Assembly: GCA_016719405.1 (NCBI GenBank)
Contig: JADJZE010000005.1
Coordinates: 180,780-244,779 of the forward strand
Direction of reading: 5' to 3'
DNA from: Candidatus Aalborgicola lynettensis
GTDB lineage: Bacteria; Pseudomonadota; Gammaproteobacteria; Burkholderiales; Burkholderiaceae_C
DNA: 64,000 nucleotides
Shown here: piece by piece, positions 9,167 through 19,110 of the stretch
Layout: every line of letters starts with the position of its first letter
How positions within the stretch are numbered: position 1 is the stretch's first letter
The notes under the pieces: generated by a model
Databases searched by the model: none
What the model saw: only the letters and a program-made list of their open reading frames with translations
Told to the model about the DNA's origin: nothing
Made by a program: the position numbers and the translations under genes

Positions 9167-10141
9167 ATGAAACGCACCACCAACGCCCTGCCCAGCACCC
9201 TGCCCCAAGGCGCGCCGCCGCTGCGGCACTACCTGCAGTTTGCCGACTTTACGGCCGACGAATACCACTACCTGTTTGGTCGCGCAGCGCTCATCAAAAA
9301 GAAGTTCAAGACCTTCACCAAACACCACACCCTGGTGGACCGCACGCTGGCCATGATTTTTGAGAAGGCCAGCACCCGCACGCGCGTGAGCTTCGAGGCC
9401 GGCATGTACCAGATGGGCGGCAGCGTGGTGCATCTGACCACGGGCGACAGCCAACTGGGCCGCGCCGAACCGATTGAAGACAGCGCCCGCGTCATCAGCC
9501 GCATGACCGACATCGTGATGATCCGCACCTATGAGCAGACCAAGATCGAACGCTTTGCCGCCTACAGCCGGGTACCGGTCATCAACGGCCTGACCAACGA
9601 GTTCCACCCCTGCCAGATCCTGGCCGACCTCTTTACCTACATCGAACACCGTGGCCCGATCCAGGGCAAAACCGTGGCCTGGGTGGGCGATGGCAACAAC
9701 ATGGCCAACACCTGGCTGCAAGCCGCCGCCCTGCTGGGCTTTCACCTGCGCGTAAGCACCCCCAGCGGCTACGAATTGGATGCCAAAATAGCCATTCCCG
9801 CACACGGGACGGGCGCAGGCAGCTATCAAACCTATAGCAATCCGCTGGACGCATGCACCGGCGCCGACCTGGTCACCACCGACGTCTGGACCAGCATGGG
9901 CTTTGAAGCCGAAAACGAAGTGCGCCGCACCGCCTTCGCCCAATGGTGCGTGAGCCGCCAAATGATGGCCGCCGCCCAGCCCGATGCCCTTTTCATGCAC
10001 TGCCTGCCCGCGCACCGCGGTGAAGAGGTTGAGGCCGAGGTCATTGACGGCCCCCAAAGCGTCGTCTGGGACGAAGCCGAAAACAGAATGCATGTGCAAA
10101 AGGCACTCATGGAGTACCTTTTGCTGGGGCGGCAAGCATGA
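9167..10141 (+). CDS. argF: Ornithine carbamoyltransferase with a repeat-derived insert
   Basis: Anabolic ornithine transcarbamylase, making citrulline from ornithine and carbamoyl phosphate. It has the carbamoyl-phosphate motif EKASTRTRVSF, HPCQILADL, DLVTTDVWTSMGFE and the catalytic MHCLPAHRGEEV. The start follows AAGGAGGG. At 324 residues it is about 15-20 longer than usual. The excess lies near residues 206-225, where a copy of the family repeat is read in frame (KIAIPAHGTGAGSYQTYSN). That segment lies in the surface region before DLVTTDVW, so the enzyme may still be active; this is an inference. The last 40 bases are duplicated downstream. Confidence 0.95.
   Translation: MKRTTNALPSTLPQGAPPLRHYLQFADFTADEYHYLFGRAALIKKKFKTFTKHHTLVDRTLAMIFEKASTRTRVSFEAGMYQMGGSVVHLTTGDSQLGRAEPIEDSARVISRMTDIVMIRTYEQTKIERFAAYSRVPVINGLTNEFHPCQILADLFTYIEHRGPIQGKTVAWVGDGNNMANTWLQAAALLGFHLRVSTPSGYELDAKIAIPAHGTGAGSYQTYSNPLDACTGADLVTTDVWTSMGFEAENEVRRTAFAQWCVSRQMMAAAQPDALFMHCLPAHRGEEVEAEVIDGPQSVVWDEAENRMHVQKALMEYLLLGRQA
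9783..9842. repeat. Family repeat copy 2, in frame inside argF
   Basis: Carries GGGCGCAGGC followed by the core AGCTATCAAACCTATAGC. It is read through in frame by argF. Confidence 0.85.
10094..10133 (+). repeat. Direct repeat unit A (argF 3' end)
   Basis: Forty bases beginning GTGCAAAAGGCACTCATGG and ending TTGCTGGGGCGGC, encoding the argF C-terminus. They recur without change at 10228-10267, 134 bases downstream. Confidence 0.95.
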
Positions 10142-10227
10142 AATGCTTGACCGACATGCATTCTGTTTCGGCGCAGGCTAACAATTGCCCGAAGGGCTTG
10201 TTACGCCGCAGCCAAAACATCTTGTCC

Positions 10228-10267
10228 GTGCAAAAGGCACTCATGGAGTACCTTTTGCTGGGGCGGC
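10228..10267 (+). repeat. Direct repeat unit B (copy of argF 3' end)
   Basis: Exact 40-base copy of the argF tail. Between the two units lies an inverted copy of the adjoining argF bases (ACATGCATTCTGTTTCGG near 10154-10171, against CCGAAAACAGAATGCATGT near 10078-10096). The 180-base gap to the next gene therefore holds rearranged argF fragments and no gene. Confidence 0.95.
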
Positions 10268-10324
10268 TGGATTGAGGCAAGCGATGGTCCGGCGTGTTGC
10301 TGCCCCTACCAAAGGCCACCGGCC

Positions 10325-10642
10325 ATGAGCGCGTGCATGGCCTGCGGCGCCTGCTGCGCCTGCTTTAGGGTGGACTTTGCGGTCTACGAACTCGACGACA
10401 TGGGCGGCACTGTGCCCAGTGGATTGGCGGTGGAAGTCAACGGCAGCACCGCCCGCATGCGTGGCACCGACCACGTGCCCATCCGCTGCGCCGCATTAAC
10501 CGGCACGGTGGGTGAACAGGTGGGTTGCGGCATTTACGAGTGGCGCCCCTCGCCCTGCCGTGAATTTGAAGAAGGCTCCGACGCCTGCCACCGCGCCCGC
10601 AGCCGCCATGGGCTGCCGCAGTTAAAAGAAAATTTAGCCTGA
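10325..10642 (+). CDS. YkgJ-type cysteine cluster protein (CxxCxxCC)
   Basis: A 105-residue protein with an N-terminal metal-binding cysteine set, MACGACCACFRVDF, and two later conserved cysteines in CAALTG and GCGIYEWRPSPCREF. This matches the YkgJ/UPF0153 family of putative Zn/Fe-chelating proteins. Its function is unknown. It follows the rearranged argF 3' region, so the neighbourhood gives no functional clue. The start is the first ATG that precedes the cysteine motif. Confidence 0.88.
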   Translation: MSACMACGACCACFRVDFAVYELDDMGGTVPSGLAVEVNGSTARMRGTDHVPIRCAALTGTVGEQVGCGIYEWRPSPCREFEEGSDACHRARSRHGLPQLKENLA

Positions 10643-10643
10643 A

Positions 10644-10700
10644 CGCTATTGTTTCGATAGCTGTCTGCGCTTGTCTGGCGTGCGGAAATGGCATATTTCG
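10644..10700. repeat. Family repeat copy 3
   Basis: The core GCTATTGTTTCGATAGCTG is followed by TGCGCTTGTCTGGCGTGCG and GGCATATTTCG. It fills the gap between two convergent genes. Confidence 0.8.
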
Positions 10701-10718
10701 CTTAAACCCGCCAAACCC

Positions 10719-11471
10719 TCACCCCCGGCCCACATACGGCATGCGGGTGGCCATGATGGTCATGAAGGGGATGTTGGTAGACAGCGGCAGCGCCGCCATG
10801 TGCAGCACTGCGCTGGCCACCTCGGCCACATCCATCATCGGCTCCACGGCAATCTGGCCATTGGCTTGCAGCACCCCCTGGGTCATGGGGGCGGCCAGTT
10901 CGGTCAGGGCGTTGCCAATATCAATTTGCCCGCAGGCAATGTTGTATGCGCGGCCATCGAGCGCAATGGATTTGGTCAGGCCGGTGATCGCGTGTTTGGT
11001 TGCGGTGTAGGGTGCCGAGTTGGGGCGCGGTGAATGGGCCGAGATGGAGCCGTTGTTGATGATGCGCCCGCCCTGCGGGGTCTGCGCTTTCATCATGCGG
11101 TAGGCGCCCTGGGCGCACAAAAACGCACCCGTCAGGTTGGTATCGACCACGGTTTGCCATTGTGCGTAATCCAGATCTTCAAACGCCGCCTTGAAGGCAC
11201 TGACACCGGCGTTGTTGAACAACACATCCAGGCGGCCAAACGCGACTTTTATTTGGGCAAACAAGGCCGCCACCGCATCGGGCTGGCTGACATCCGCCGC
11301 CACCACCAGCGCACGGTCTGCACCCCAACCCTGGGCTGCCAGATGCAGGGGCTCCAGACGCCGCCCGGCCAACACCACCCGGTACCCATCGTGCAACAGC
11401 GCCTGCGCCACCGCTTTTCCAATGCCACTGCCCGCTCCCGTGACCAGGGCAACCCGGTTGTGCGTGTCCAT
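10719..11471 (-). CDS. SDR family oxidoreductase
   Basis: Classical short-chain dehydrogenase/reductase of 250 residues. It has the Rossmann motif [17 protein letters not shown], the NNAG motif in [10 protein letters not shown], the catalytic Ser in [10 protein letters not shown] and the YxxxK pair in [15 protein letters not shown]. An Arg in [11 protein letters not shown] after the second strand suggests NADP(H) preference. The substrate is unknown. It stands alone, convergent with the cysteine-cluster gene and divergent from the hybrid kinase. Confidence 0.9.
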   Translation of the reverse strand: MDTHNRVALVTGAGSGIGKAVAQALLHDGYRVVLAGRRLEPLHLAAQGWGADRALVVAADVSQPDAVAALFAQIKVAFGRLDVLFNNAGVSAFKAAFEDLDYAQWQTVVDTNLTGAFLCAQGAYRMMKAQTPQGGRIINNGSISAHSPRPNSAPYTATKHAITGLTKSIALDGRAYNIACGQIDIGNALTELAAPMTQGVLQANGQIAVEPMMDVAEVASAVLHMAALPLSTNIPFMTIMATRMPYVGRG

Positions 11472-11615
11472 GCGAATACTCCTTTTTTTGCTGCAAGGAT
11501 TTTGCCCTACGCGGCGAGTCAGGCATACAAACCCCTACTGGCGCGTCAGCCCCCGGCGTGGTACCGTTGCGGCTCACAAAATGCCTTTGACTACTCCGCG
11601 TGAGTTCAGGGATCC

Positions 11616-14600
11616 ATGCTACAAAAAATGCCCGGGTTTTCGCGCAACATCTGGATAGCAGCCGTGCTGATGCTGTTGCTGGCGGGCGTTTTCATCCAGT
11701 ACACACGCCTGGAGCGGCTGGTTGACACCCGCAACGACCAGCGCAACCAGTCGCTGCAGCTTGCCAATGCGCTGCGCCAATCGTCCGACGATCTGACCCG
11801 CATGGTGCGCACCTACGTCGTCACCGGTGACCCGGTTTACAAGCAGCAGTACCACGCCATACTCGACATCCGCAACGGCAAAACGCCACGGCCAGCCCAA
11901 TACCAGGGCGCTGACTGGGACTTAACCATGGCACCCAACCAGCCCCAAGCGTCCAGCACCGCGCAGGCCGTTGCACTGCTGGATTTGTTGCGTGACGCCG
12001 GATGCACAACACAGGAACTCGACAAACTGACACAGGCCAAGGCCCTGTCTGACGCACTCAGTCACACCGAGATAGAGGCCATGCGGCTGGCAGAAAAGGC
12101 CGCTCCATCGGCGTTGGCTGACCGGGCACAGGCCCTGTCCATGGTGCATGACGCGGCTTACCACCAGGCCAAGGCCCGCATCATGCAGCCCATTCATGCA
12201 TTCCAGGACATGGTCCACCAGCGCACCACGCTGGCGGTGCAGAGTGCCCAGGCGCACGCCACCGTGTGGCGGTTGGCATTCATCGGCATCGGCCTGGGGC
12301 TGGTGGCATTCCTGGTGCGTACCAGCGTGATATTGCGCAATGCCCTGGGTGGCAACATCGAAGAAGTCCAGGCGCACCTGGCCCGCATCGGACAAGGCGA
12401 CTTTGCGACAGCCATTGCGCTGGAACATGCAGGTGCCAACAGCGTACTGGCCGGTCTGGCACAGACCCAGCGCAATTTGAGCCGCGTTGCGCAAGAACGT
12501 CAGGCAGCGCAAAACGCCCGTCTGGAGGCCATGCGGGAGGCGCAAACCCTGATGGACGCCATCAACATGTACGCCATCGTGTCGATTACAGACCCGTCCG
12601 GAAAAATCATCTTTGCCAACGACATGTTCAGCCAAGTCAGTGGCTACAGCAATGCCGAGCTGATCGGGCAAAACCACCGCATCGTCAAATCCGACGCGCA
12701 GCCACAAAGCTACTGGGACAGCATGTGGAAAACCATCTCAAGTGGCTACACCTGGCACGATACCGTGTGCAACCGCGCAAAAGATGGATCCCCGTACTGG
12801 GTTGACAGCGTCATCGTGCCATTTTTTGGCGAAAACGGCATCGAAAAATACATCTCCATCCGCAACAACATCACCCCCATCAAGCTGGCCGAGATAGCGC
12901 TCAAGGAGTCGGCCGCCACATTGCGCGACAACGCCGCCTTTTTGGCCCGCGCCGGTCGCATCGCGGGCGTTGGGCGCTGGCAATTCAATTTGCTGGAAGA
13001 AACCCTGGACTGGTCCGATCAGACTTGCCAGATTCACGACGTGGCGCCCGCCACGCGCCCCACACTGCAACAGTCGATTGATTTTTTTGCCCCGGAGGCC
13101 CGCGACAACATCCAGAACGCCATCGACGCGGCCATGCGCACCGGGCGCCCCTGGGATCTGGAGCTGCCGCTCATCACCGCCATGAACCGCCGCATCTGGG
13201 TGCGAACTGCGGGCGAAGCGCAATACCAGGACGGCAAGCGGGTCTGTCTGGTGGGAATTTTTCAGGACGTCAGCCAGCGCCGCAAACTCGAAGACGAAGT
13301 GCGGCAGAAGAACATGCTGATGGAGAACATCCTGAGCAACCTTCCGGTAGGCCTGAGTGTGTTTGACAGCCAGCTCAACCTGCTGGTTGACAACCAGCTG
13401 TTCCGGACCCTGCTGGAGTTGCCCGACAGCCTGTTCGAAGGCGAGGTCACGCACTTTGAATCCATCATCCGGTTCAATGCCGAACGGGGGGAGTACGGCG
13501 ACACGGACCGGGAGGCGTCGATCCGGGGCATTGTCGAACGCGCCCGCCTGGCACGACCGCACCATTTCCAGCATGAGCGCGCAAACGGCCACACACTGGA
13601 GATCCGGGGCGCGCCGCTGCCCGACGGTGGTTTTGTAACCACCTATGCCGACGTCACCGACCTCGCCCGTGCCACCCAGGCGGCCCAAGAAGCATCACGC
13701 TCCAAAAGCCAGTTCGTAGCCAACATGAGCCACGAAATCCGCACCCCCATGAACGCCATTCTGGGCATGCTGCAATTGCTGCACAACACCGCCTTGACCG
13801 AGCGCCAGCTGGACTACACCGCCAAAGCCGAAGGCGCCGCAAAGTCCTTGCTGGGCCTGCTCAACGATGTGCTGGATTTTTCCAAAATCGAAGCCGACAA
13901 GATGACTCTCGATCCGCAGCCCTTCCATGTGGAACGGCTGATGCGCGATTTGGCGGTCATCCTGTCGGCCAATGTGGGCAACAAGCCGGTGGAAGTCCTG
14001 TTTGAGCTGGACCCCGACATCCCCGCCATGCTGGTGGGCGATGCCATGCGCTTGCAGCAGATTCTGATCAACCTGGGCGGCAACGCCATCAAATTCACCA
14101 GTGCCGGGCGTGTGTGCATTCAGGTAAAAGCCGTCTCCCAAACCACTAATGACTTCACTTTGCGCGTGGCGGTCATCGACAGCGGCATTGGCATCGCCGC
14201 CGAAAACCAGGAACACATATTTGATGGTTTTTCCCAGGCCGAGGCCTCCACCACCCGCCGCTTTGGCGGCACCGGGCTGGGGCTTTCCATTTGCAAGCGC
14301 CTGGTCGAACTCATGGGCGGCACACTGGAACTCTCCAGCGCACTGGACCAGGGCAGCACTTTTCACTTTACGCTCACCCTGCCTGTTGCCCCAGTGCAGG
14401 AGCCCGTGCCCATGCTTTCGCACGCGCATTTGCATGCCAACAGTGGCGCCCGTTTGGCCGGACTGCGTGTGTTGGTGGTAGAGGACAACCCCCTCAACCA
14501 ACAGGTCGCACAAGAGCTGTTGACCGCCGAAGGTGCCGTGATCGACCTGGCCAACAACGGCCAACTCGGCGTGGACGCAGTCGCCCGTGCCATCCCGCCT

Positions 14601-15558
14601 TACGACGTGGTCCTCATGGACCTGCAAATGCCGGTGATGGACGGTTATGCCGCCACCCGCGCCATCCGCACCGATCTGGGGCTGACCCAGCTCCCCATCA
14701 TTGCCATGACGGCCAACGCACTGGCATCGGACCGCGCGGCCTGTGCTGCCGCGGGCATGAATGACCACGTAGGAAAGCCGTTTGACATCCACCATTTGGT
14801 TGCGGTGGTGTGCGCCCACGTTCACCGGCCCTACACCCTCCCCCGCCAACACGGCCAGCACTGCGCCCCTTGCAGTGCTGGCCCCCATGTCGGCCCCGCA
14901 CAGCGCCGACTCTGCACCCGGCACCATCGATTCGGCGGGTGCTTTGGCGCGCCTGGGTGGAAAAATAGCGTTGTACGTGCAAATCATGCAGTCGTACCTG
15001 GCCGAAATAGAAACACTGCCCACCCAATTGGAAACGCTCTTGCAGCAAAGCGACTTCACGGGCGCCGCACGTTTGCTGCACACGCTGAAAGGACTTTCTG
15101 CAACCGTGGGCGCCACGCAATTGGCAGCCACAACCCAACAGCTGGAGCAGGCGCTCAAAGCAAGCCCGGGGAACACCCTGCCACAAACCACGCTGGCGCA
15201 ATTGCGCGAAACAGTCACCCGCACCCGCGAAGCCATTCACACACAGCTGCAATTGCACACGGCAGGTGACCCGCCCCCGACCGCCGGGCCCACGCGGCCC
15301 ACGGAACCGACACCGGAACAACAGGCAGCCCTGATGGACGCCATTCGGGAACTCCACCAGTTGCTGAAAGACTCGGACATGCATGCCGTTGACGTGCATG
15401 CAGACCTGCTGCGCACCTTTGCGCTGCACACCCACCCAGACTTCGACGCACTGAACCAGGCGATCCACGCGCTCGACTTCCACCGCGCCACAGCGGACTG
15501 CGAAAAAATTCTAAAGGATGAACGACGCGTTGCTACAGCCGCCACGGCGCATACATGA
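11616..15558 (+). CDS. Hybrid sensor histidine kinase with receiver and HPt domains, frame broken once
   Basis: Membrane hybrid kinase of about 1313 residues once one frame break is bridged. Order: TM helix (residues 12-28), periplasmic sensor, second TM (about 220-238), PAS (320-430, SITDPSGKIIFANDMFSQVSG), a second PAS-like domain with a PAC segment, a third PAS-like segment (NLPVGLSVFDSQ), HisKA with the phospho-acceptor in ANMSHEIRTPMNAI (His706), HATPase_c (INLGGNAIKF, DSGIGIA, GGTGLGLSI), a receiver (VVEDNPLNQQ, Asp1002 in VLMDLQMPVMDGYAA) and, in the shifted frame, an HPt domain with HTLKGLSATVG (His codon at 15079). The frame changes in the linker after the receiver, most simply by an extra C in the run at 14840-14844. 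No cognate regulator lies next to it. Confidence 0.88.
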
Positions 15559-15611
15559 GGCTTGGTGGCGCACGAAGGCATGCGCCACTTCAACCATGCA
15601 ATGTCTGCTCT

Positions 15612-15664
15612 GTTTTTTGTAGCTGATTACGCACATCCAGCAAGCGCAGAGGGCAGAAAACGCC
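15612..15664. repeat. Family repeat copy 4
   Basis: A diverged copy with TTTTTTGTAGCTGATTACGC and AGCAAGCGCAGAGGGC, ending GCCCTGCA. It lies in the 129-base gap between the convergent kinase and binding-protein genes, which holds no gene. Confidence 0.6.
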
Positions 15665-15687
15665 CTGCAATTTTGGGTTGCTCACCC

Positions 15688-16550
15688 CTAAAACTTGCGC
15701 TCCATACCCTTGTCGTAAATGCGTTTGGATTCGCCGCTTTTTTTCATTTCAGCCAGCACGGCGGCCAGTTTGCCGGCAATCGAGTCGGGCTTGACCATGG
15801 TGGGCTGGTTTTCCGGTGAACGCGGCTTGTCGCTCTTGAAAGCGGGGTTGGGCTGCTCGGAAAACTTGCTGGACTTGCGCGAGAAACCGACATCCGCCGA
15901 ACCCTGGGCCTCCAAACAGTCGGGATGAATTTTCAGACCCAGGTCGGCAAAATCCTTGATGTTTTCTGCGCCTTGTGGTACTCGATCACCTCTTTGTCAG
16001 CAAACATCAGGTCCGAACGCCCGGCCGTGATTAACTGCATCAACATCTCGAAATCTATTTTGGTTCCCAGTTCGACGATGCGCAGCTGCGGATGCGTTTT
16101 GGGCAAATCGGCCTTGGAGCCGCCAATTTCCTGCCCTACCCGCATGGCCGGAGCCTTGGCCAAGTCGGTGATCAGGGGCACCGCTTTGCCTGTAACACAC
16201 ATCTCCTGGGTTTGCAGACCGTTTGGAAACCAGAACATGAATTCCGTGCGGTCGGCGGCGTAGGCTGCAGCCGGGTAAAAGTCGATTTTGCCTTCGGCCA
16301 TTTCGGCATAAATCCGCTTTTTTGGCTTGCGCACGATCTCCAGCTTCATCCCCAACCGAGCCGCCGCTGCGGTGTACAGGTCCTTGAAGATGCCTTCGTG
16401 GCTGGGTACATCGGCAATCATCGGAATTTTGTCGCGCTCGGGGTAGCCCATCACCAGCACGTTGTCATCAGCATGTGCGCTGGTGACAATGGCCCCCAGC
16501 AACATGGCAACAGATACGCTTTTTGAAAGGGTTTGCATAGTGGCATTCAT
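15688..16550 (-). CDS. Periplasmic solute-binding protein (family 3), frame broken once
   Basis: Amino-acid-type extracellular binding protein of about 287 residues after joining two frames. It has a signal peptide (MNATMQTLSKSVSVAMLLGA, cleavage after AHA). The first lobe carries LEIVRKPKKRIYAEMAEGKIDF; the second lobe carries GQEIGGSK and AGRSDLMFADKEVIEYH. The frame changes at a T run on the plus strand (15962-15965). Adding one base joins YHKAQK to NIKDFADLGLKIHPDCLEAQ and a plausible C-terminus. No permease or ATPase gene is adjacent, so it may be an orphan binder or a receptor partner for the nearby sensor kinase or chemoreceptor; that link is only suggested by position. Confidence 0.85.
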
Positions 16551-16633
16551 CAGGTGAATTGAAATTATTCAACGCCCGGGCATTCGAACACACATGCACT
16601 GCAATTTCAACTCCCGCGGCCGTCCAATGCGGG

Positions 16634-16659
16634 ATTGACAAAAATCATTGACAAAAATC
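16634..16659 (+). repeat. Tandem 13-bp repeat with twin TTGACA boxes
   Basis: Two perfect head-to-tail copies of ATTGACAAAAATC lie in the 252-base gap between the divergent binding-protein and Cache genes. Each contains a consensus -35 hexamer on the plus strand, so they could be alternative -35 boxes or a regulator site. Nothing else is recognised in this gap. Confidence 0.8.
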
Positions 16660-16802
16660 AAACTTGGTCAAGGCCCGGCCGTCATAATCATTCGCAGACG
16701 TCCTGCAATGGTGGGACGTTTTGCAGCGGATGCACCACTATCCTGGTTTTGCGCCCTTGCATTGAACGCTAACCCATTCATCCATCGCACAAGGAATCCT
16801 CT

Positions 16803-17255
16803 ATGAAAAAGGTCACCGCATTTGTTGCTTCGCTCATTTTTTCAGTCCTGAGTCTGTCGTCGCAAGCCTTTGCCGCACCCAAAGACGACGCCCTGGATTT
16901 GGTCGCAAAGGCCGTTGCGCACGTCAAGGAGGTTGGCAAAGACAAGGCCGTGGCCACCTTTAACGACGCAAAGGGCCCATTTGTAAAGGGCGAACTCTAC
17001 GTATTTGCATTCACCATGCAGGGAGTCACCCTGGCCCACCCTTTGAACCCCAAATTGGTCGGCAAGGATTTGGCTGAGCTGAAAGATTCCGACGGCAAGC
17101 TCTTCATGAAAGAAATGATGTCCACCGCCAGTGGCCCTGGCAAAGGATGGGTGGACTACAACTGGACCAACCCCACCACCAAAAAAATTGAAGCCAAGTC
17201 GTCCTACGTGGCCAAAGCCGGTGATATTTTTGTTGGTTGCGGAATTTACAAGTAA
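16803..17255 (+). CDS. Secreted single-Cache domain protein
   Basis: A 150-residue protein with a signal peptide (MKKVTAFVASLIFSVLSLSS, cleavage after AFA). The rest resembles a single Cache (sCache_2) sensor: ALDLVAKAVAHVKEVGKDKA, YVFAFTMQGVTLAHPLNPKLVG and GPGKGWVDYNWTNPTTKKIE. It would be a soluble periplasmic ligand-binding protein without its own signalling domain. A chemoreceptor starts 107 bases downstream on the same strand, so it may feed that receptor; this is inferred from adjacency only. A strong hairpin separates the two. Confidence 0.85.
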   Translation: MKKVTAFVASLIFSVLSLSSQAFAAPKDDALDLVAKAVAHVKEVGKDKAVATFNDAKGPFVKGELYVFAFTMQGVTLAHPLNPKLVGKDLAELKDSDGKLFMKEMMSTASGPGKGWVDYNWTNPTTKKIEAKSSYVAKAGDIFVGCGIYK

Positions 17256-17279
17256 CTTGTAAGCCCGTAAGTAATGCAC

Positions 17280-17305
17280 GCAAGCGTCTTTATGCAGACG
17301 CTTGC
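17280..17305 (+). terminator. Hairpin between the Cache gene and the chemoreceptor
   Basis: A perfect 10-bp stem, GCAAGCGTCT paired with AGACGCTTGC, around a 6-nt loop. It is not followed by a T run, so it is a weak terminator candidate, or a processing or stabilising structure that lets the downstream receptor be expressed at a different level. Confidence 0.5.
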
Positions 17306-17361
17306 TCCGCAGCCAATCGACGGCTGCGCGATCCCCCATCACATGAACGGTGTCTGGCTAA

Positions 17362-18930
17362 ATGAAACTCCTCAACAAAGTATTGATTGCACCCGTGGTC
17401 ACGATCCTGCTCATGCTCACGCTGGCGGCACTTAGTTATATGTCGATGCACTCCCAGGAGCGGGCGCTGCAACAACTCTTTGATGGGCGTTTTCAACATT
17501 CTGCGGTTGCCACAGCGATGCGCAGCGACGTGCTTAAAGTGCACTCCCGCGCGTACCGCGTTCTGACATGGAGCGCCAGTCGCGGTGATGGGTACATTGA
17601 GAAAGAAACCACAACGCTCCTGGCCGAATTTGACAGTGATGTCGCCAAATTCTCAGCCTGGGCGTCCGGGCCCAATCTAAGCGCTGAAGAGGCCGAATTG
17701 GCCGTAAAAATGGTTGCGCAAATCGTGCAATACCGTAAATCAATCGCAAGTGCGCTGGACATGGCCACGGCAGATATCAACTCTGGAATCATGTCCATGC
17801 AATCCGCCGACGACAACTTCCAGCAGTTGAGCGAGTCGGCCCAAAAATTGGTCACTCTGGAAGAACAACTCGGCAAAGGCGACGTCAACCAGTCTGCCGC
17901 AGTATTCAAGCGCATGCTTGCAACCGGCGTGGTGTTGCTGCTTGTATCCATCGGCGTGGCTGCCGCCATCAGCATTTACATGGCGCACGGCATCAAGGGG
18001 CAAGTCGGTGGCGAACCGGCCGAGGTCTCTGCGATCACACAACAGATTTCCCAAGGTGATTTATCGGCGACCATTTCGCTGCAAGCCAATGACCAGTCGA
18101 GCCTGCTCCACGCCATTAAAACCATGCGCGACAGCCTTGCGGCCATTGTGGCAAATGTGCGCCAAAGCTCCGAGGGGGTGGCCACTGCCAGCGCAGAAAT
18201 TGCACAAGGCAACCACGACCTTTCGGCGCGCACCGAGCAGCAGGCCGGTTCCATCGAAAAAACCACCGCCAGCATGCACGAGCTCGACGCCACGGTCAAA
18301 CAAAACGCCGACAGTGCCCGCCAGGCCAATCAACTCGCCAGCCACGCATCGACCGTCGCCGTGTCGGGCGGGCAAGTGGTTTCGCAAGTGGTGGAGACCA
18401 TGCGCGGCATCAACGAATCGAGCCGCCGCATCAGCGACATCATCAGCGTGATCGACGGCATTGCCTTTCAAACCAATATCCTGGCCCTGAATGCCGCCGT
18501 GGAAGCGGCCCGTGCGGGTGAACAGGGACGGGGCTTTGCGGTGGTGGCCAGCGAAGTGCGCAGCCTGGCCGGGCGCAGCGCCGAAGCGGCCAAGGAGATC
18601 AAGAGCCTGATTAATGCCAGCGTCGAGCGGGTTGAGCAAGGTACCAATTTGGTGGATCGCGCGGGTGTGACCATGACCGAGGTGGTTGACTCCATCCGGC
18701 GCGTGACCGACATCATGGGCGAGATCAGTTCCGCCAGCGATGCGCAGGCGCTCGGCGTGTCGGAAGTGGGTGAAGCCATCACCCAGATGGATCAATCCAC
18801 CCAACAAAACGCGGCTCTGGTCGAAGAAATGGCGGCCGCCGCAAGCAGCCTCACCAACCAGGCGCAGGAACTGGTGCAGGTAGTAGCCGTGTTCAAGCTG
18901 GGCAGCACACCCCTGCGCATCGGTCAATAA
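17362..18930 (+). CDS. Methyl-accepting chemotaxis protein
   Basis: Chemoreceptor of 522 residues. An N-terminal TM helix (about residues 8-30) precedes a short periplasmic domain of four-helix-bundle type with many heptad-like stretches. A second TM follows (about 190-212), then a HAMP-like region and a long coiled-coil signalling domain. The highly conserved hairpin tip is present: [40 protein letters not shown] and [13 protein letters not shown]. Methylation-type Gln/Glu sites flank it. There is no C-terminal CheR-docking pentapeptide (it ends [10 protein letters not shown]). The ligand is unknown; the preceding secreted Cache protein could deliver it. Confidence 0.94.
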   Translation: MKLLNKVLIAPVVTILLMLTLAALSYMSMHSQERALQQLFDGRFQHSAVATAMRSDVLKVHSRAYRVLTWSASRGDGYIEKETTTLLAEFDSDVAKFSAWASGPNLSAEEAELAVKMVAQIVQYRKSIASALDMATADINSGIMSMQSADDNFQQLSESAQKLVTLEEQLGKGDVNQSAAVFKRMLATGVVLLLVSIGVAAAISIYMAHGIKGQVGGEPAEVSAITQQISQGDLSATISLQANDQSSLLHAIKTMRDSLAAIVANVRQSSEGVATASAEIAQGNHDLSARTEQQAGSIEKTTASMHELDATVKQNADSARQANQLASHASTVAVSGGQVVSQVVETMRGINESSRRISDIISVIDGIAFQTNILALNAAVEAARAGEQGRGFAVVASEVRSLAGRSAEAAKEIKSLINASVERVEQGTNLVDRAGVTMTEVVDSIRRVTDIMGEISSASDAQALGVSEVGEAITQMDQSTQQNAALVEEMAAAASSLTNQAQELVQVVAVFKLGSTPLRIGQ

Positions 18931-19110
18931 GCCTTCCGGCGCTCGCGCACTATGCCGGGCGGATAGGCGCTTGGGCGCCCCCAGGGCGACTTGCCGCTGC
19001 CCGGACAGTTTGCAAGGGTGTATCCTGCACAGGTTTGCGCATGCCACGCCAGCGGCGTGACATGCGCGCACCCTCACCCGACTTGAACACCCTTCCAACC
19101 AGGAACACCG

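Noticed and set aside
8999..10135. A 378-codon minus-strand frame across the argD end and argF
   Set aside because: It is antisense to two well-identified genes and has no family motif.
13695..15236. A 513-codon minus-strand frame opposite the hybrid kinase
   Set aside because: The sense strand carries the HisKA, ATPase and receiver motifs; the antisense frame is a composition effect.
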